A stretch of 64,000 nucleotides of DNA. Origin: Mumia flava (GTDB lineage Bacteria; Actinomycetota; Actinomycetes; Propionibacteriales; Nocardioidaceae). A program made the translations under genes and the position numbers. This document shows, in pieces, positions 25,223 to 33,849 of this stretch. Positions within the stretch are counted from its first letter, which is position 1. Every line of letters starts with the position of its first letter. The notes under the pieces were generated by a model. The model was given only the letters and a program-made list of their open reading frames with translations. It searched no databases and was not told the origin of the DNA. The stretch lies in contig NZ_PGEZ01000001.1 in assembly GCF_002797495.1 (NCBI RefSeq), positions 2,728,001 through 2,792,000 of the forward strand, written 5' to 3'.

Positions 25223-26913
25223 CACTGGCTCCTCTCGGTGTAGCCGCGGGCGAGCGCACGGCGGAGCTCGGCCCGGCTGGTCTTGCCGACCCCCGTGGTC
25301 GGGAACCGGTCGACGATCTCGATCCGGTCGGGGATCTTGAACCCCGCCAGGCCGATCGTCCGCAGGTGGGCGGTCAGCGAGCCCGCGGTGAGGTCGTTCG
25401 CCAGCGGCTCGCCCACGACGAACGCCACGGTGCGCTCGCCGAGGTAGGCGTCCGGCACCGCGACCAGGGCCGCGTCGTGGACGGCCCGGTGGCGCAGGAG
25501 GGCGTCCTCGACCTCGGCGACCGCGATCTTCTCGCCGCCTCGGTTGATCTGGTCCTTCGACCGGCCCGTCACCCGCAGGTGACCGCTCGGCAGCACACGC
25601 ACCCGGTCCCCGGTGCGGTACCACCCGTCGGAGGTGAACGAGGACCGGTCGTCGGTGCCGTAGTAGCCACGGATCGTGTACGGACCGCGGGTGAGCAGCT
25701 CGCCCTCGTCGCCCTCGGCGACCGGAGTGCCGAGGTCGTCGACCACGAGGATCTCGTCGGCCTCGCTGATCGGTCGACCCTGGGTGGTCTCCACGAGGTC
25801 CGCGGGGTCGCCGAGGCGGGTGTAGCAGACCAGGCCCTCCGCCATCCCGAACACCTGCTGCAGCTGCGCACCGAGCTCGGGCCCGACCCGGCGGGCGACG
25901 CTGTCGGGGAGGCGGGCCCCGCCGACGAGCAGGGTGCGCAGGCTGTGCAGCGCGGCGCGGTCCCGCTCGGCACGGGTGAGCCACGCCTGCACCAGGGGCG
26001 GGACCAGGGGGGCCGTCGTGACGCCCTCGGCGGCGATCAGCCCGAACGCCGTGCGCGGACTGGGGTCGCCGGCGAGCACGACCGTCCCGCCGGCCATCCA
26101 GACTCCGAGCATCCCGGGTGAGCTCATCGGGAAGTTGTGCGTGGCCGGGAGCGCCACCAGCATCACCGTCGTGGCGTCGACCCCGCAGATCTGGACCGAC
26201 TCGCGCACCGAGTACAGGTAGTCGGCGTGCGTGCGCGGGATCAGCTTCGGGACCCCCGTGGTGCCGCCGGAGAGCTGCAGGAACGCGACCGCCTCGGACG
26301 CACGTGCGCCGTGCGGGGTGCTGCGGCGCAGCGGCACCGGGTCCGCGGCCTCGAGGTCGCACCGCTCGACGTCGATCACGACCGGCGGGTCGCGGTGCTC
26401 CGCGCGCAGGGTGTCCGCGACGCGGGCGGCGGTCGCGAGGTAGTCGTGGCCCCACCCCTGTCCGGCGACCACGTGCGCGGCGGCGTCGGTGATCCGGCAG
26501 AAGGCGACGAGCTCGGACTCACGGTGCGCCGGGAGCGCGAAGACGGGGAGCGCCCCCAGCCGGAAGAGCGCCATCACGACGACGGCGAGCTCGGCGACGT
26601 TGGGCAGCTGGACGACCACCCGGTCCCCGGGCGCGAGACCCTGCGACGCGAGGACCGCGGCGGCCCGCTCCACGCGGTCGACCAGGGCCTGGTAGGTCAG
26701 CCGGACCCGGGTGTGCCGTGAGCGGGCCGACGGCCCGACCAGGGCGGTGGCACCGGGGTGCCGGCGGGCGGTCTCGGACAGCAGGTCGCCCAGCGTGTCG
26801 TCCCGCCAGTGCCCGGCGGCGCGGTAGCGCGCGGCGACGTCGGGCGGGTACGGGGTGCACGGCGCGAACGGGCTGCGTCGGCTCGGTCGGGGAGTCATCG
26901 GTCGGGGAGTCAT
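25222..26913 (-). CDS. entE: 2,3-dihydroxybenzoate-AMP ligase (EntE-like)
   Basis: A 563-residue stand-alone adenylating enzyme that activates DHB and loads the EntB-type carrier. Motifs: LSGGTTGVPKLIPRTH (214-229), the aryl-acid pocket HNFPMSSPG with Asn260 where amino-acid enzymes have Asp, FGMAEGL, WYRTGD and Lys544 in TGVGKTSR. ATG 26913 overlaps the stop of the entC-like gene (ATGA). A second in-frame ATG lies at 26898 because the first 15 coding bases are duplicated in tandem (residues MTPRP twice), so two starts are possible. Length is slightly above EntE because of this and an extended N-terminus. Confidence 0.93.
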   Translation of the reverse strand: MTPRPMTPRPSRRSPFAPCTPYPPDVAARYRAAGHWRDDTLGDLLSETARRHPGATALVGPSARSRHTRVRLTYQALVDRVERAAAVLASQGLAPGDRVVVQLPNVAELAVVVMALFRLGALPVFALPAHRESELVAFCRITDAAAHVVAGQGWGHDYLATAARVADTLRAEHRDPPVVIDVERCDLEAADPVPLRRSTPHGARASEAVAFLQLSGGTTGVPKLIPRTHADYLYSVRESVQICGVDATTVMLVALPATHNFPMSSPGMLGVWMAGGTVVLAGDPSPRTAFGLIAAEGVTTAPLVPPLVQAWLTRAERDRAALHSLRTLLVGGARLPDSVARRVGPELGAQLQQVFGMAEGLVCYTRLGDPADLVETTQGRPISEADEILVVDDLGTPVAEGDEGELLTRGPYTIRGYYGTDDRSSFTSDGWYRTGDRVRVLPSGHLRVTGRSKDQINRGGEKIAVAEVEDALLRHRAVHDAALVAVPDAYLGERTVAFVVGEPLANDLTAGSLTAHLRTIGLAGFKIPDRIEIVDRFPTTGVGKTSRAELRRALARGYTERSQ

Positions 26914-28154
26914 CGGGCGGCCTCGAGCGCGTCGCGGACGGTGCGCAGCTTGGCGGCGGTCTCGTCGGCCTCCCGGGCCGGCTCGGAGCCCGCGACGATC
27001 CCCGCGCCGGCGTACAGGCGGGCGAGGTCACCGTCGATCAGCGCCGACCGGATGGTGAGGGCGAACTCGCCGTCACCGCGGGCGTCGACCCACCCGGTCG
27101 CTCCGGTCATCACGCCTCGCTCCTGGTGCTCCAGGCGCTCGATCGCGTCGGCGGCCAGGTGGCGCGGCGTCCCGCAGACCGCGGGGGTCGGGTGGAGGAG
27201 CTGGGCGAGCGTGAGCGCGCACGGTGCGGCGCTCGCACCTGCGGCGAGCTCGCCGCGGATGTCGGTGGCCAGGTGCCACATCCGGTCGGTGGCGATCAGG
27301 TGGGGGGACGCGGGGACGTCGAGCGCGCGGCACGGTCCCCCGAGAGCCTCGGCGATCGCGTCGACGACGAAGGCGTGCTCGTGGCGGTCCTTGGCCGAGC
27401 GCACGAGCGCCTCAGCCCGCCGACGGTCCTCGCCCGGGTCGTCGGAGCGCGGCGCGGAGCCCGCGAGCGGCACCGACCGCACCGTACGGCCGCGGCGCGA
27501 GACCAGCAGCTCCGGACTCGCGCCGACCAGGGTCGCGTCGCTGCCCGCGACGGCGTCGGGGGAGAGGAGGTACGCGTAGGCGTGGCCGGCGCGCCGGACG
27601 AGCCGTGACAGCAGCGCGGTCGCCGTGACCCGGGGAGCGGTGACGACGTCGAGCCAGCGACCCAGCACGACCTTGCGCAGCCCGCCGTCGCGGGCGGGAC
27701 CGTCGCGCCCGCAGCGCGGCTCGTCGAGCTCGTCCAGCACGCTGCGCACAGCCGAGCGGTAGGCGGCGTCGTCGGGGAGCAGGTGCTCGACCAGCGCACG
27801 CGGCGCGCCGTCGAACGCACCCGGTCGTGCGCAGCCACCGTCGTCCATCCGCTCGGTCAGCGTGACCGCGTCGACGCGCTCGAGGTGGGCCGGGACGACG
27901 AATGCCGCCGGGCGGTCGTGCCGGAAGCTCAGCGTGCCCAGAGCCGTCGGCACGAGACCGCCTCCGTCCGCGGCTCGTGCGCGCAGACGGGCCCCGACCC
28001 GGGCCGGCAGCGTCGGGTCGTCGCTGCGGGCCGAGGTGACGAGGTCCGCCCGGCCGTGTCCGACGAGGAACCCGCCGAGGCTCCCGAAGACCGCCGTCGG
28101 CGTCGTGTCCCGCTCCTGGCGCGCGGCCTGGTGCTGCGGCTCGGGCCGGGTCAC
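26910..28154 (-). CDS. entC: Isochorismate synthase (EntC/DhbC-like)
   Basis: A 414-residue chorismate-utilising enzyme that isomerises chorismate to isochorismate, the first committed step to DHB. Key features are KVVLGR with the general-base Lys161, GASPELLVSR with Glu215, the LLHPTPAVCGTP segment (319-330) and YAGAGIVAGSEP (381-392) forming the Mg2+/substrate site. The lysine base and absence of a lyase-type signature favour a synthase over a salicylate synthase, and an isochorismatase is encoded nearby. GTG 28154 overlaps the stop of the entA-like gene. It draws on the same chorismate pool as the DUF98 lyase at 13833-14465. Confidence 0.92.
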   Translation of the reverse strand: MTRPEPQHQAARQERDTTPTAVFGSLGGFLVGHGRADLVTSARSDDPTLPARVGARLRARAADGGGLVPTALGTLSFRHDRPAAFVVPAHLERVDAVTLTERMDDGGCARPGAFDGAPRALVEHLLPDDAAYRSAVRSVLDELDEPRCGRDGPARDGGLRKVVLGRWLDVVTAPRVTATALLSRLVRRAGHAYAYLLSPDAVAGSDATLVGASPELLVSRRGRTVRSVPLAGSAPRSDDPGEDRRRAEALVRSAKDRHEHAFVVDAIAEALGGPCRALDVPASPHLIATDRMWHLATDIRGELAAGASAAPCALTLAQLLHPTPAVCGTPRHLAADAIERLEHQERGVMTGATGWVDARGDGEFALTIRSALIDGDLARLYAGAGIVAGSEPAREADETAAKLRTVRDALEAAR

Positions 28155-28912
28155 AGGCTCGCCCCTCCGTCCACCAGGACGCGCTGGAGCGTGACGTGGC
28201 GGGCGTCGTCGGACAGCAGGAACGTGATCACGCCCGCGACGTCGTCGGGCTCGGCGATCCGCCCGAGCGGGATGCCGAGCCGGAACTCGGCCGGGTCGCC
28301 GTCGACGGCGCGCCGGGCGCCGTCGTCCGGATCGCGCCACAGGTCACGCTGCATCCCGGTGTCGGTCGAGCCCGGCTCGACGACGTTGCAGCGCACGCCG
28401 TACGGGGCGGCCTCGAGCCCGAGGCAGCGGGTCAGCGCTGCCGCCGCGGCCTTCGAGGCCGCGTAGGCCGCCATCGAGCGGCGCGGGACCTGAGCGGCGT
28501 TCGAGCCGACCACGACGACCGCGCCCCGGCGCCGGTCGATCATCGGCGGGACCACGGCGCGCAGGGTGTGGAAGGTCCCGGTCGCGTTGACCTGCAAGTG
28601 GTGCTCCCAGTCGGCCGGCGAGCCGTCGAGCACCGTCGCCGGTCGCAGGACCCCGGCAGCGCACACCGCGTGGTCGACGGTGCCGAACCGGGCGGTCGCG
28701 GCGGCGAGCGACCGCTGGACGGCCTCGGCGTCGGTCACATCGGTCGGGAGGGTGGCGACGCGGTCGCCCGCGCCCAGCTCGGCGGCGACCCGCTCGAGCT
28801 GCTCGTGGTCGGAGTCCAGCAGAGCGACGCGTCCGCCGGCGGCGAGCACGCGGCGCGCGACCGCACGCCCGATCCCTCCGGCGGCGCCCGTGATGAGGGT
28901 GGAGGAGCTCAC
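28151..28912 (-). CDS. entA: 2,3-dihydro-2,3-dihydroxybenzoate dehydrogenase (EntA-like)
   Basis: A 253-residue short-chain dehydrogenase. It has the NAD-binding TGAAGGIG (8-15), the VGSNAAQVPR stretch with Ser137, typical of EntA, and the catalytic YAASK (Tyr150, Lys154). It oxidises dihydro-DHB to 2,3-dihydroxybenzoate. I start it at GTG 28912: a TACCAT hexamer six bases upstream fits a leaderless transcript, and the next upstream candidate (TTG 28930) lies inside the iron box. It is first of the operon entA-entC-entE-entB-entF-PPTase. Confidence 0.92.
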   Translation of the reverse strand: MSSSTLITGAAGGIGRAVARRVLAAGGRVALLDSDHEQLERVAAELGAGDRVATLPTDVTDAEAVQRSLAAATARFGTVDHAVCAAGVLRPATVLDGSPADWEHHLQVNATGTFHTLRAVVPPMIDRRRGAVVVVGSNAAQVPRRSMAAYAASKAAAAALTRCLGLEAAPYGVRCNVVEPGSTDTGMQRDLWRDPDDGARRAVDGDPAEFRLGIPLGRIAEPDDVAGVITFLLSDDARHVTLQRVLVDGGASL

Positions 28913-28918
28913 CCTTCG

Positions 28919-28924
28919 ATGGTA
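28919..28924 (-). promoter_or_regulatory. Predicted -10 element of the siderophore operon (leaderless)
   Basis: TACCAT on the minus strand, followed by exactly six bases (CGAAGG) and the GTG start of the entA-like gene. This is the spacing of actinobacterial leaderless promoters. It overlaps the edge of the iron box, so a bound repressor would block it. Confidence 0.5.
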
Positions 28925-28941
28925 AGGCAAGGCTTTGCTTC
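28923..28941. promoter_or_regulatory. Degenerate iron box upstream of the siderophore operon
   Basis: TAAGGCAAGGCTTTGCTTC matches the iron-box consensus at 11 of 19 positions and shares the ten bases AGGCAAGGCT with the box at 4193. It directly overlaps the predicted -10 of the biosynthesis operon, where iron-dependent repression is expected. It is weaker than the other two boxes. Confidence 0.58.
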
Positions 28942-28951
28942 ATCAGATGTT
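28938..28951. promoter_or_regulatory. Second exact copy of the shared palindromic motif
   Basis: CTTCATCAGATGTT, identical to 17088-17101. A related word, CATCTGCTG, follows at 28957-28965, giving a spaced pair like the one around the first iron box. Confidence 0.5.
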
Positions 28952-29072
28952 GGTCTCATCTGCTGGTCGTCGGACCGTCGGCTGCTCCGTCCGGCAGGCG
29001 GCCCGGAGCGCCGTTCACCTGGCGTTGGTCAGGCGTTCGTCCGACCGAAGCCTGTACGGATCATTCGCGCCC

Positions 29073-29078
29073 TACTGT
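29073..29078 (+). promoter_or_regulatory. Predicted leaderless -10 element
   Basis: TACTGT followed by six bases and then the ATG at 29085, with no ribosome-binding site in front. This supports both the start choice for the downstream gene and a leaderless transcript. No clear -35 is visible. Confidence 0.55.
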
Positions 29079-29084
29079 GCCCGC

Positions 29085-32000
29085 ATGGCCTCAGTCCCCC
29101 CAGCCCGTCCGAGTGCCGACCCGCTGCTCAGCGTCGTGATGCCCGTGTACAAGGTCGAGCGCTACCTCCGCTCGGCGGTCGACAGCGTTCTGGGCCAGTC
29201 GTACCGCAACCTGGAGCTGGTCCTGGTCGACGACGGGTCGCCGGACACCTGCGGGGACATCTGCGACGACTACGCAGCGTCCGACTCGCGGGTCCGCGTG
29301 CTGCACCAGCCCAACGGCGGTCTGTCGAACGCCCGCAACAACGGTGTCAAGGAGGCGACCGGCGAGCTCCTCACCTTCATCGACAGCGACGACCTGCTGT
29401 ACGACGACGCCTATCGTCGTCAGGTCTCGAGCCTGCTGACGTCGGGCTCGGACTTCGTCACCGGCAACGTGTACCGCTTCGACGATCAGTCCTCGTGGCA
29501 GTCGTGGAACCAGAAGCTGTCGCACCAGGCCGACCGGACGGCGACCAGCCTCGCGAAGCACACCACGCTGCTCTACGACACCGTCACCTGGAACAAGGTG
29601 TACCGACGCGACTTCTGGGACGGCGCCGACCTGTCGTTCCCCGAGGGCAAGCTGTACGAGGACATCGTGCCGATGTTCCGGGCCTACCGTGCCGCCGCGA
29701 GCGTCGACGTCCTGCGGATCCCGACGTACAAGTGGCGGGTCCGGTCGGAGCAGAGCTCGATCACCCAGCAGAAGTCCGACCTGCGCACGATCACCGACAA
29801 GCTCGAGATGATGGACGTCGTCTACCGCGAGCTCGCGGGCGGCTCCGAGCGGGACCTGCTCGACATCTTCTTCCAGCGCACGCTCGAGGGCGACCTGTGG
29901 ACGCACGTCAAGCACGTCCGTGGCATCGACCACGCCTTCGACGAGGTCGTGGTCCGGGCGGCGCGGCACTACTGGGGCAAGGCGCCGGACCGGGTCAAGC
30001 GCACGCTCCCGCAGGAGCGGCGGGTGCACTACCGCGCTCTCTGCGAGGGCCGACCGGAGATGATCCCGGCGATCCAGCGCTGGTACACCGAGAACCGTGA
30101 CGACCTCCCGGTCGTGCGTCGTCGGCGCAAGGTGTTCCTCGACGGCGCCGCCGTCCCCGAGGACTGGCCGAGCCTCGCCAAGATCGACCGCGAGCTGACG
30201 CTCGAGGCGCGACCGCGGGTGCAGATCAACGACGGGCTGTGGACCGACACCGACTCCCTGGTGCTGTCGGGATGGGCCTACCTCCCGTTCCGGCGACCTG
30301 CCGACCAGCGCCTGTCGATCTGGCTGGAGAACGTGGAGACCTCACGGCGCGCACCGCTGGTCGTGCGGCGCATCCCGTCCCCGCAGGCGATGGCGACCAG
30401 CAGCGACCCGCACCACCACCTCGGCGACGTCGGGTTCGAGGTCGAGATCTCCTACGACGTCGTGGCGCCGCTCAAGAAGGGGAGGCGTCCCGAGCGGTGG
30501 GACCTCGTGGTCGGCATCACCACCGAGTCGGGCGAGGTCGTCGACCGGGTCCGCGGCGTGCTCCGCGGCGGCCCGCTGTCCGCGCTGGCCCCGCGGATCG
30601 TCGGCGACGACCTCCAGGTCGCGCCGGTCTTCGCTCCCGGCGAGGACGTCGGCATCGAACTCCGTCGCCCGCGCCTGATCGCCGAGCGGGTCGACGTCGA
30701 GGACCGTACGCTCACGGTCGAGGCCCGCCTGACCAGCCCGTCGGACCGCAAGCGGCTCGCCTCCGACCCGGTCGGGACCGCCCGGCTGCGCGAGTCGGTG
30801 CTCCTGTGCCAGGAGGTCTCTCCCGTCGAGGTGCTGGGCGAGGACCGGGTCCGGGCGCGCTTCGAGGTCCCCGACCCCTCCCCGCGGGCGATGTGGCGGC
30901 TGCGGATGGACCTGGCGGGACGCGAGGGCCCGGTCGCCTGGGGCAACCAGGTGGAGCCGATCCTGCCGGAGCAGGCCGACGGGCTCGCCGCGCGTCCGAG
31001 CGCCAACGGCTGGCTCCTGGTGGAGGAGGCGGCCGACGCGGTGACCGTCACCGACGCTCGGGTCGGAGCCGACCTGCGCGTCCGCTTCTCCGTCGTCGCG
31101 CTCGGATCGCGGTCGGTGGAGCTCGCCCTGTGCCGGGTCGACGACACGAACCCGCAGTGGCACGAGCCGGCGACGCACCACGGCCGGCCGTCGGTGACGT
31201 TCGACCTTGCCCGCACCGACGCGTACGGCGTGCGTCGACCGTGGTCCGAGGGGCTCTACCTGCTGCGTGCCCGGACGATCGTGCGCGACGCGGCGGGGTC
31301 GGTGGTCGCGGCCCGGCCCATCCCGGTCGCGGCGTCGGCGTCGGCGATGGCCGCCTTCCGGACGATCAGCCGTCAGCAGGCTGCCGACGTCGAGGTGCTG
31401 AGGATCGCCGGCCAGGACGTCGGTGTGAAGATCACGGCCCCGATCCCGCTCGAGGATCGCGGCGGCTGGGCGCGGCGCCAGATGCTCGAGCATCACGGGC
31501 GCCGTTCGGTGGTCCGTCCCGAGGACGCCGTCTTCCTCAGGACCGACGACGGGCACCGGGCCGCCGACTCCGCGCTCGCCCTGCAGCGGGAGATCGAGCG
31601 CCGCGGCCTGGACCTGCAGGTCTACTGGGGCGTGCGGGACCTGTCGGTCCCGGTGCCGCCCGGCACGACGCCGGTGCTCGACGGCTCCCGTGCGTGGTAC
31701 GAGAAGCTCGCGCGGTCGCGGCTCGTCGTGAACAACAGCACCTCGGGGATGTGGGAGTACCCCGCCCACCCGCACCAGACCCACGTGCAGACCTGGCACG
31801 GCACGCCGTTCTCGCTGATCGGGCTGGCCGCCGCCCGGCACGAGAAGGAGTCGCCGACGGTCCTCGAGGAGATCCGCGAGGAGGCCGCGACCTGGGACCT
31901 GCTGCTGTCGTCGAGCCCGTTCTGCACCAAGCTCTTCGGGGAGGACCTGGCCTTCGACGGCACGATCCTCGAGGTCGGCTCCCCTCGCAACGACCTGCTC

Positions 32001-32594
32001 GTGTCGGCGACGGGCCACGACACCGCACGGGTGCGGGATGCCCTGGGGATCCCGGGCGACCGTCGGGTCCTGCTGTACGCGCCGACCTACCGGGAGACCC
32101 TGCGCGTCGGGTGGGCAGCGAAGCGCTACGACGGGCTCGACCTGCAGCGACTGGCGGCCGCGCTCGGACCCGACTGGGTGGTGCTCCACCGCGGCCACCC
32201 GCTGAACGCCCGAGCCGCCGACCGGATCGGCCGGTCCGCCCAGGTCGTGGACGTCACCGACCACCCGGACGTCGCCCCGCTGGTGGTCGCTGTCGACGTG
32301 GTCGTCACCGACTACTCGTCGCTGATGTTCGACGTGCCGGTGACCGGCAAGCCGCTGTACTTCTTCACCCCGGATCTCGCCGACCACCTCAAGACCCGCC
32401 CCGCGTACCACGACCTCGCCGAGATCGCGCCGAGCGCGCTGCACGTCGACGTCGAGGAGCTCGCCGGCGACGTCGCGGAGCACGCCACCTACCACGATCG
32501 CCACGGAGCGGCGTACGCCGAGCTCCGGCAGCGGTTCGCGCCGTGGGACGACGGCAAGGCCGCAGGACGGGTGCTGGACGCCGTCCTGCGCTGA
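29085..32594 (+). CDS. Bifunctional GT2 glycosyltransferase / TagF-type glycerophosphotransferase
   Basis: A 1169-residue fusion. The N-terminal GT2 domain (about 15-330) has LLSVVMPVYKVERYLRSAVD, LVDDGSPD, GGLSNARNNG and FIDSDDLLYDD. A middle region (about 380-830) has two or more beta-rich segments without a motif I recognise. The C-terminal domain (about 850-1165) belongs to the CDP-glycerol/ribitol phosphotransferase family: QTWHGTPFS near 903, GSPRNDLL, LYAPTYRETLR and VTDYSSLMFDVP near 1074. Such proteins build teichoic-acid or capsule chains of sugar and polyol phosphate at the inner membrane face. It stands alone, 172 bases from the divergent siderophore operon. Confidence 0.87.
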   Translation: MASVPPARPSADPLLSVVMPVYKVERYLRSAVDSVLGQSYRNLELVLVDDGSPDTCGDICDDYAASDSRVRVLHQPNGGLSNARNNGVKEATGELLTFIDSDDLLYDDAYRRQVSSLLTSGSDFVTGNVYRFDDQSSWQSWNQKLSHQADRTATSLAKHTTLLYDTVTWNKVYRRDFWDGADLSFPEGKLYEDIVPMFRAYRAAASVDVLRIPTYKWRVRSEQSSITQQKSDLRTITDKLEMMDVVYRELAGGSERDLLDIFFQRTLEGDLWTHVKHVRGIDHAFDEVVVRAARHYWGKAPDRVKRTLPQERRVHYRALCEGRPEMIPAIQRWYTENRDDLPVVRRRRKVFLDGAAVPEDWPSLAKIDRELTLEARPRVQINDGLWTDTDSLVLSGWAYLPFRRPADQRLSIWLENVETSRRAPLVVRRIPSPQAMATSSDPHHHLGDVGFEVEISYDVVAPLKKGRRPERWDLVVGITTESGEVVDRVRGVLRGGPLSALAPRIVGDDLQVAPVFAPGEDVGIELRRPRLIAERVDVEDRTLTVEARLTSPSDRKRLASDPVGTARLRESVLLCQEVSPVEVLGEDRVRARFEVPDPSPRAMWRLRMDLAGREGPVAWGNQVEPILPEQADGLAARPSANGWLLVEEAADAVTVTDARVGADLRVRFSVVALGSRSVELALCRVDDTNPQWHEPATHHGRPSVTFDLARTDAYGVRRPWSEGLYLLRARTIVRDAAGSVVAARPIPVAASASAMAAFRTISRQQAADVEVLRIAGQDVGVKITAPIPLEDRGGWARRQMLEHHGRRSVVRPEDAVFLRTDDGHRAADSALALQREIERRGLDLQVYWGVRDLSVPVPPGTTPVLDGSRAWYEKLARSRLVVNNSTSGMWEYPAHPHQTHVQTWHGTPFSLIGLAAARHEKESPTVLEEIREEAATWDLLLSSSPFCTKLFGEDLAFDGTILEVGSPRNDLLVSATGHDTARVRDALGIPGDRRVLLYAPTYRETLRVGWAAKRYDGLDLQRLAAALGPDWVVLHRGHPLNARAADRIGRSAQVVDVTDHPDVAPLVVAVDVVVTDYSSLMFDVPVTGKPLYFFTPDLADHLKTRPAYHDLAEIAPSALHVDVEELAGDVAEHATYHDRHGAAYAELRQRFAPWDDGKAAGRVLDAVLR

Positions 32595-32634
32595 GGGCGG
32601 GTCACCCCCGCTCGGCGACGCCGGGGCGGCGGCC

Positions 32635-33681
32635 CTACGCGCCGGGTCGGCGGACCTTGCGCGAGCCGCGCGCGAGGAGCGTCAGCGGGTCGCGCCGCTC
32701 CAGCGTCCTCAGACGGTCGGCCTGCTGCTCCCGCGCGGACCGGAGCTGTTCCTTCGCGCTGCGCAGGCGCTCGACCCGGGCCTCGGCCCGGGCGAGGCGG
32801 TCCGCGAGGTCGCGGTTCTCGGCCCGCAGCGCGTTCGCGATCCGCGCCAGGTCCCCGATCCGCTCGCCCATCGTCGCGCGCGACGCGATGTCGCGGAAGG
32901 CCTCAGGCGCCCAGACGGGCTCCCGCGCGAGCACACGGTCGAAGTCCCAACGCTCACCGTAGGCCGCGAGGTCCGGGGCGTAGACCTGCTCGAGGAGCTC
33001 GCGCACCCCGTCGGCGAACAGCGCCCCGTGCACGGCGAGCGCGGTGTCGTTCTCCCGGCCGAGCGTCGGCTCTGCCGGCTTGTCGATCCGCACGAGGTGG
33101 GCTGCGAGGTCCGAGGTCAGCTCGCCGAGCTCGCTGACGTCGTAGACGCGGCTGAATCCGGCCGCCTGGTCGTCGATCCGGGAGGTCTGGAGCCGGAAGT
33201 GGGGATCGTCGTGCAGCCGGTGGCCCCGATCCGAGGCGAACACGCGGACGAAGGACGCGAAGTCCTCGAGGACGTCCTCGGGACGCTGGGGGATGCGGGG
33301 GATCCACGGCTCGCCGCCGTACAGCCTCATGTAGATCGGATCGCGCTGGAGGAACTTCGACTGCCACGCCGAGAACGCGCGCACGCGCGGGTCGCGGACG
33401 ACGGCGAAGCAGAACCAGCCGTTGTCGGGCCGGACCTGAGCCTGCTGGTCGTCGTCGAGCTCGGCCGGACGCAGGACGTGGCGGTAGCGGGACCGGTCGT
33501 GGATCGTCATCCGGGGCGAGACCTCGGCCCGGGTGCTGCCCCGGAAGGCCGCGAGGTCCTCGCCCGCCAGGTCCGCGAGCATCCACTGGAGGCTCGTGCA
33601 GGCGTTCTTGGCGATCGAGACGAACTCGATGCGGTGCTCGGGCAGGATGAACGCGTTGCGGGCCAGCGGCGAGGGACTCAT
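32635..33681 (-). CDS. Sulfotransferase (carbohydrate type) with C-terminal coiled coil
   Basis: A 348-residue PAPS-dependent sulfotransferase. The 5'-phosphosulfate loop is FVSIAKNACTSLQ with Lys25, and the 3'-phosphate site is VVRDPRVRAFSAW with Arg96 and Ser104, as in the HNK-1/chondroitin (sulfotransfer_2) group. Residues about 265-335 form an Arg/Glu/Leu-rich coiled coil (ALRAENRDLADRLARAE), followed by a basic end. ATG 33681 has little ribosome-binding sequence; CATGCT six bases before it could be a leaderless -10. It probably sulfates a surface glycan. Confidence 0.8.
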   Translation of the reverse strand: MSPSPLARNAFILPEHRIEFVSIAKNACTSLQWMLADLAGEDLAAFRGSTRAEVSPRMTIHDRSRYRHVLRPAELDDDQQAQVRPDNGWFCFAVVRDPRVRAFSAWQSKFLQRDPIYMRLYGGEPWIPRIPQRPEDVLEDFASFVRVFASDRGHRLHDDPHFRLQTSRIDDQAAGFSRVYDVSELGELTSDLAAHLVRIDKPAEPTLGRENDTALAVHGALFADGVRELLEQVYAPDLAAYGERWDFDRVLAREPVWAPEAFRDIASRATMGERIGDLARIANALRAENRDLADRLARAEARVERLRSAKEQLRSAREQQADRLRTLERRDPLTLLARGSRKVRRPGA

Positions 33682-33849
33682 GGGTCAAGCATGCTGGGTC
33701 CCGACCCGGCGGTCACGCGCGGCAAGCGACAGTTCGGCGACCGGTTGGTGAACAGTACGTTGCGGGTGCGTGCGAGGCTCGACCGAGGCCGTGGTCGGGG
33801 TGTGGGATGGGTAGGATCGCCGCGTCCGCCCGACGACCCGAGGACCTCC

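Noticed and set aside
24345-25259. Upstream extension of the NRPS reading frame to 25259
   Set aside because: It overlaps the isochorismatase gene in another frame and is Arg-rich; GTG 24344 overlaps the preceding stop and begins the condensation domain at normal distance.
26910-28154. Salicylate synthase instead of isochorismate synthase
   Set aside because: An EntB-type isochorismatase and EntA-type dehydrogenase are encoded in the same operon, which requires free isochorismate.
28913-28930. TTG start at 28930 for the entA-like gene
   Set aside because: It lies in the iron box and adds residues not found before the usual Rossmann start.
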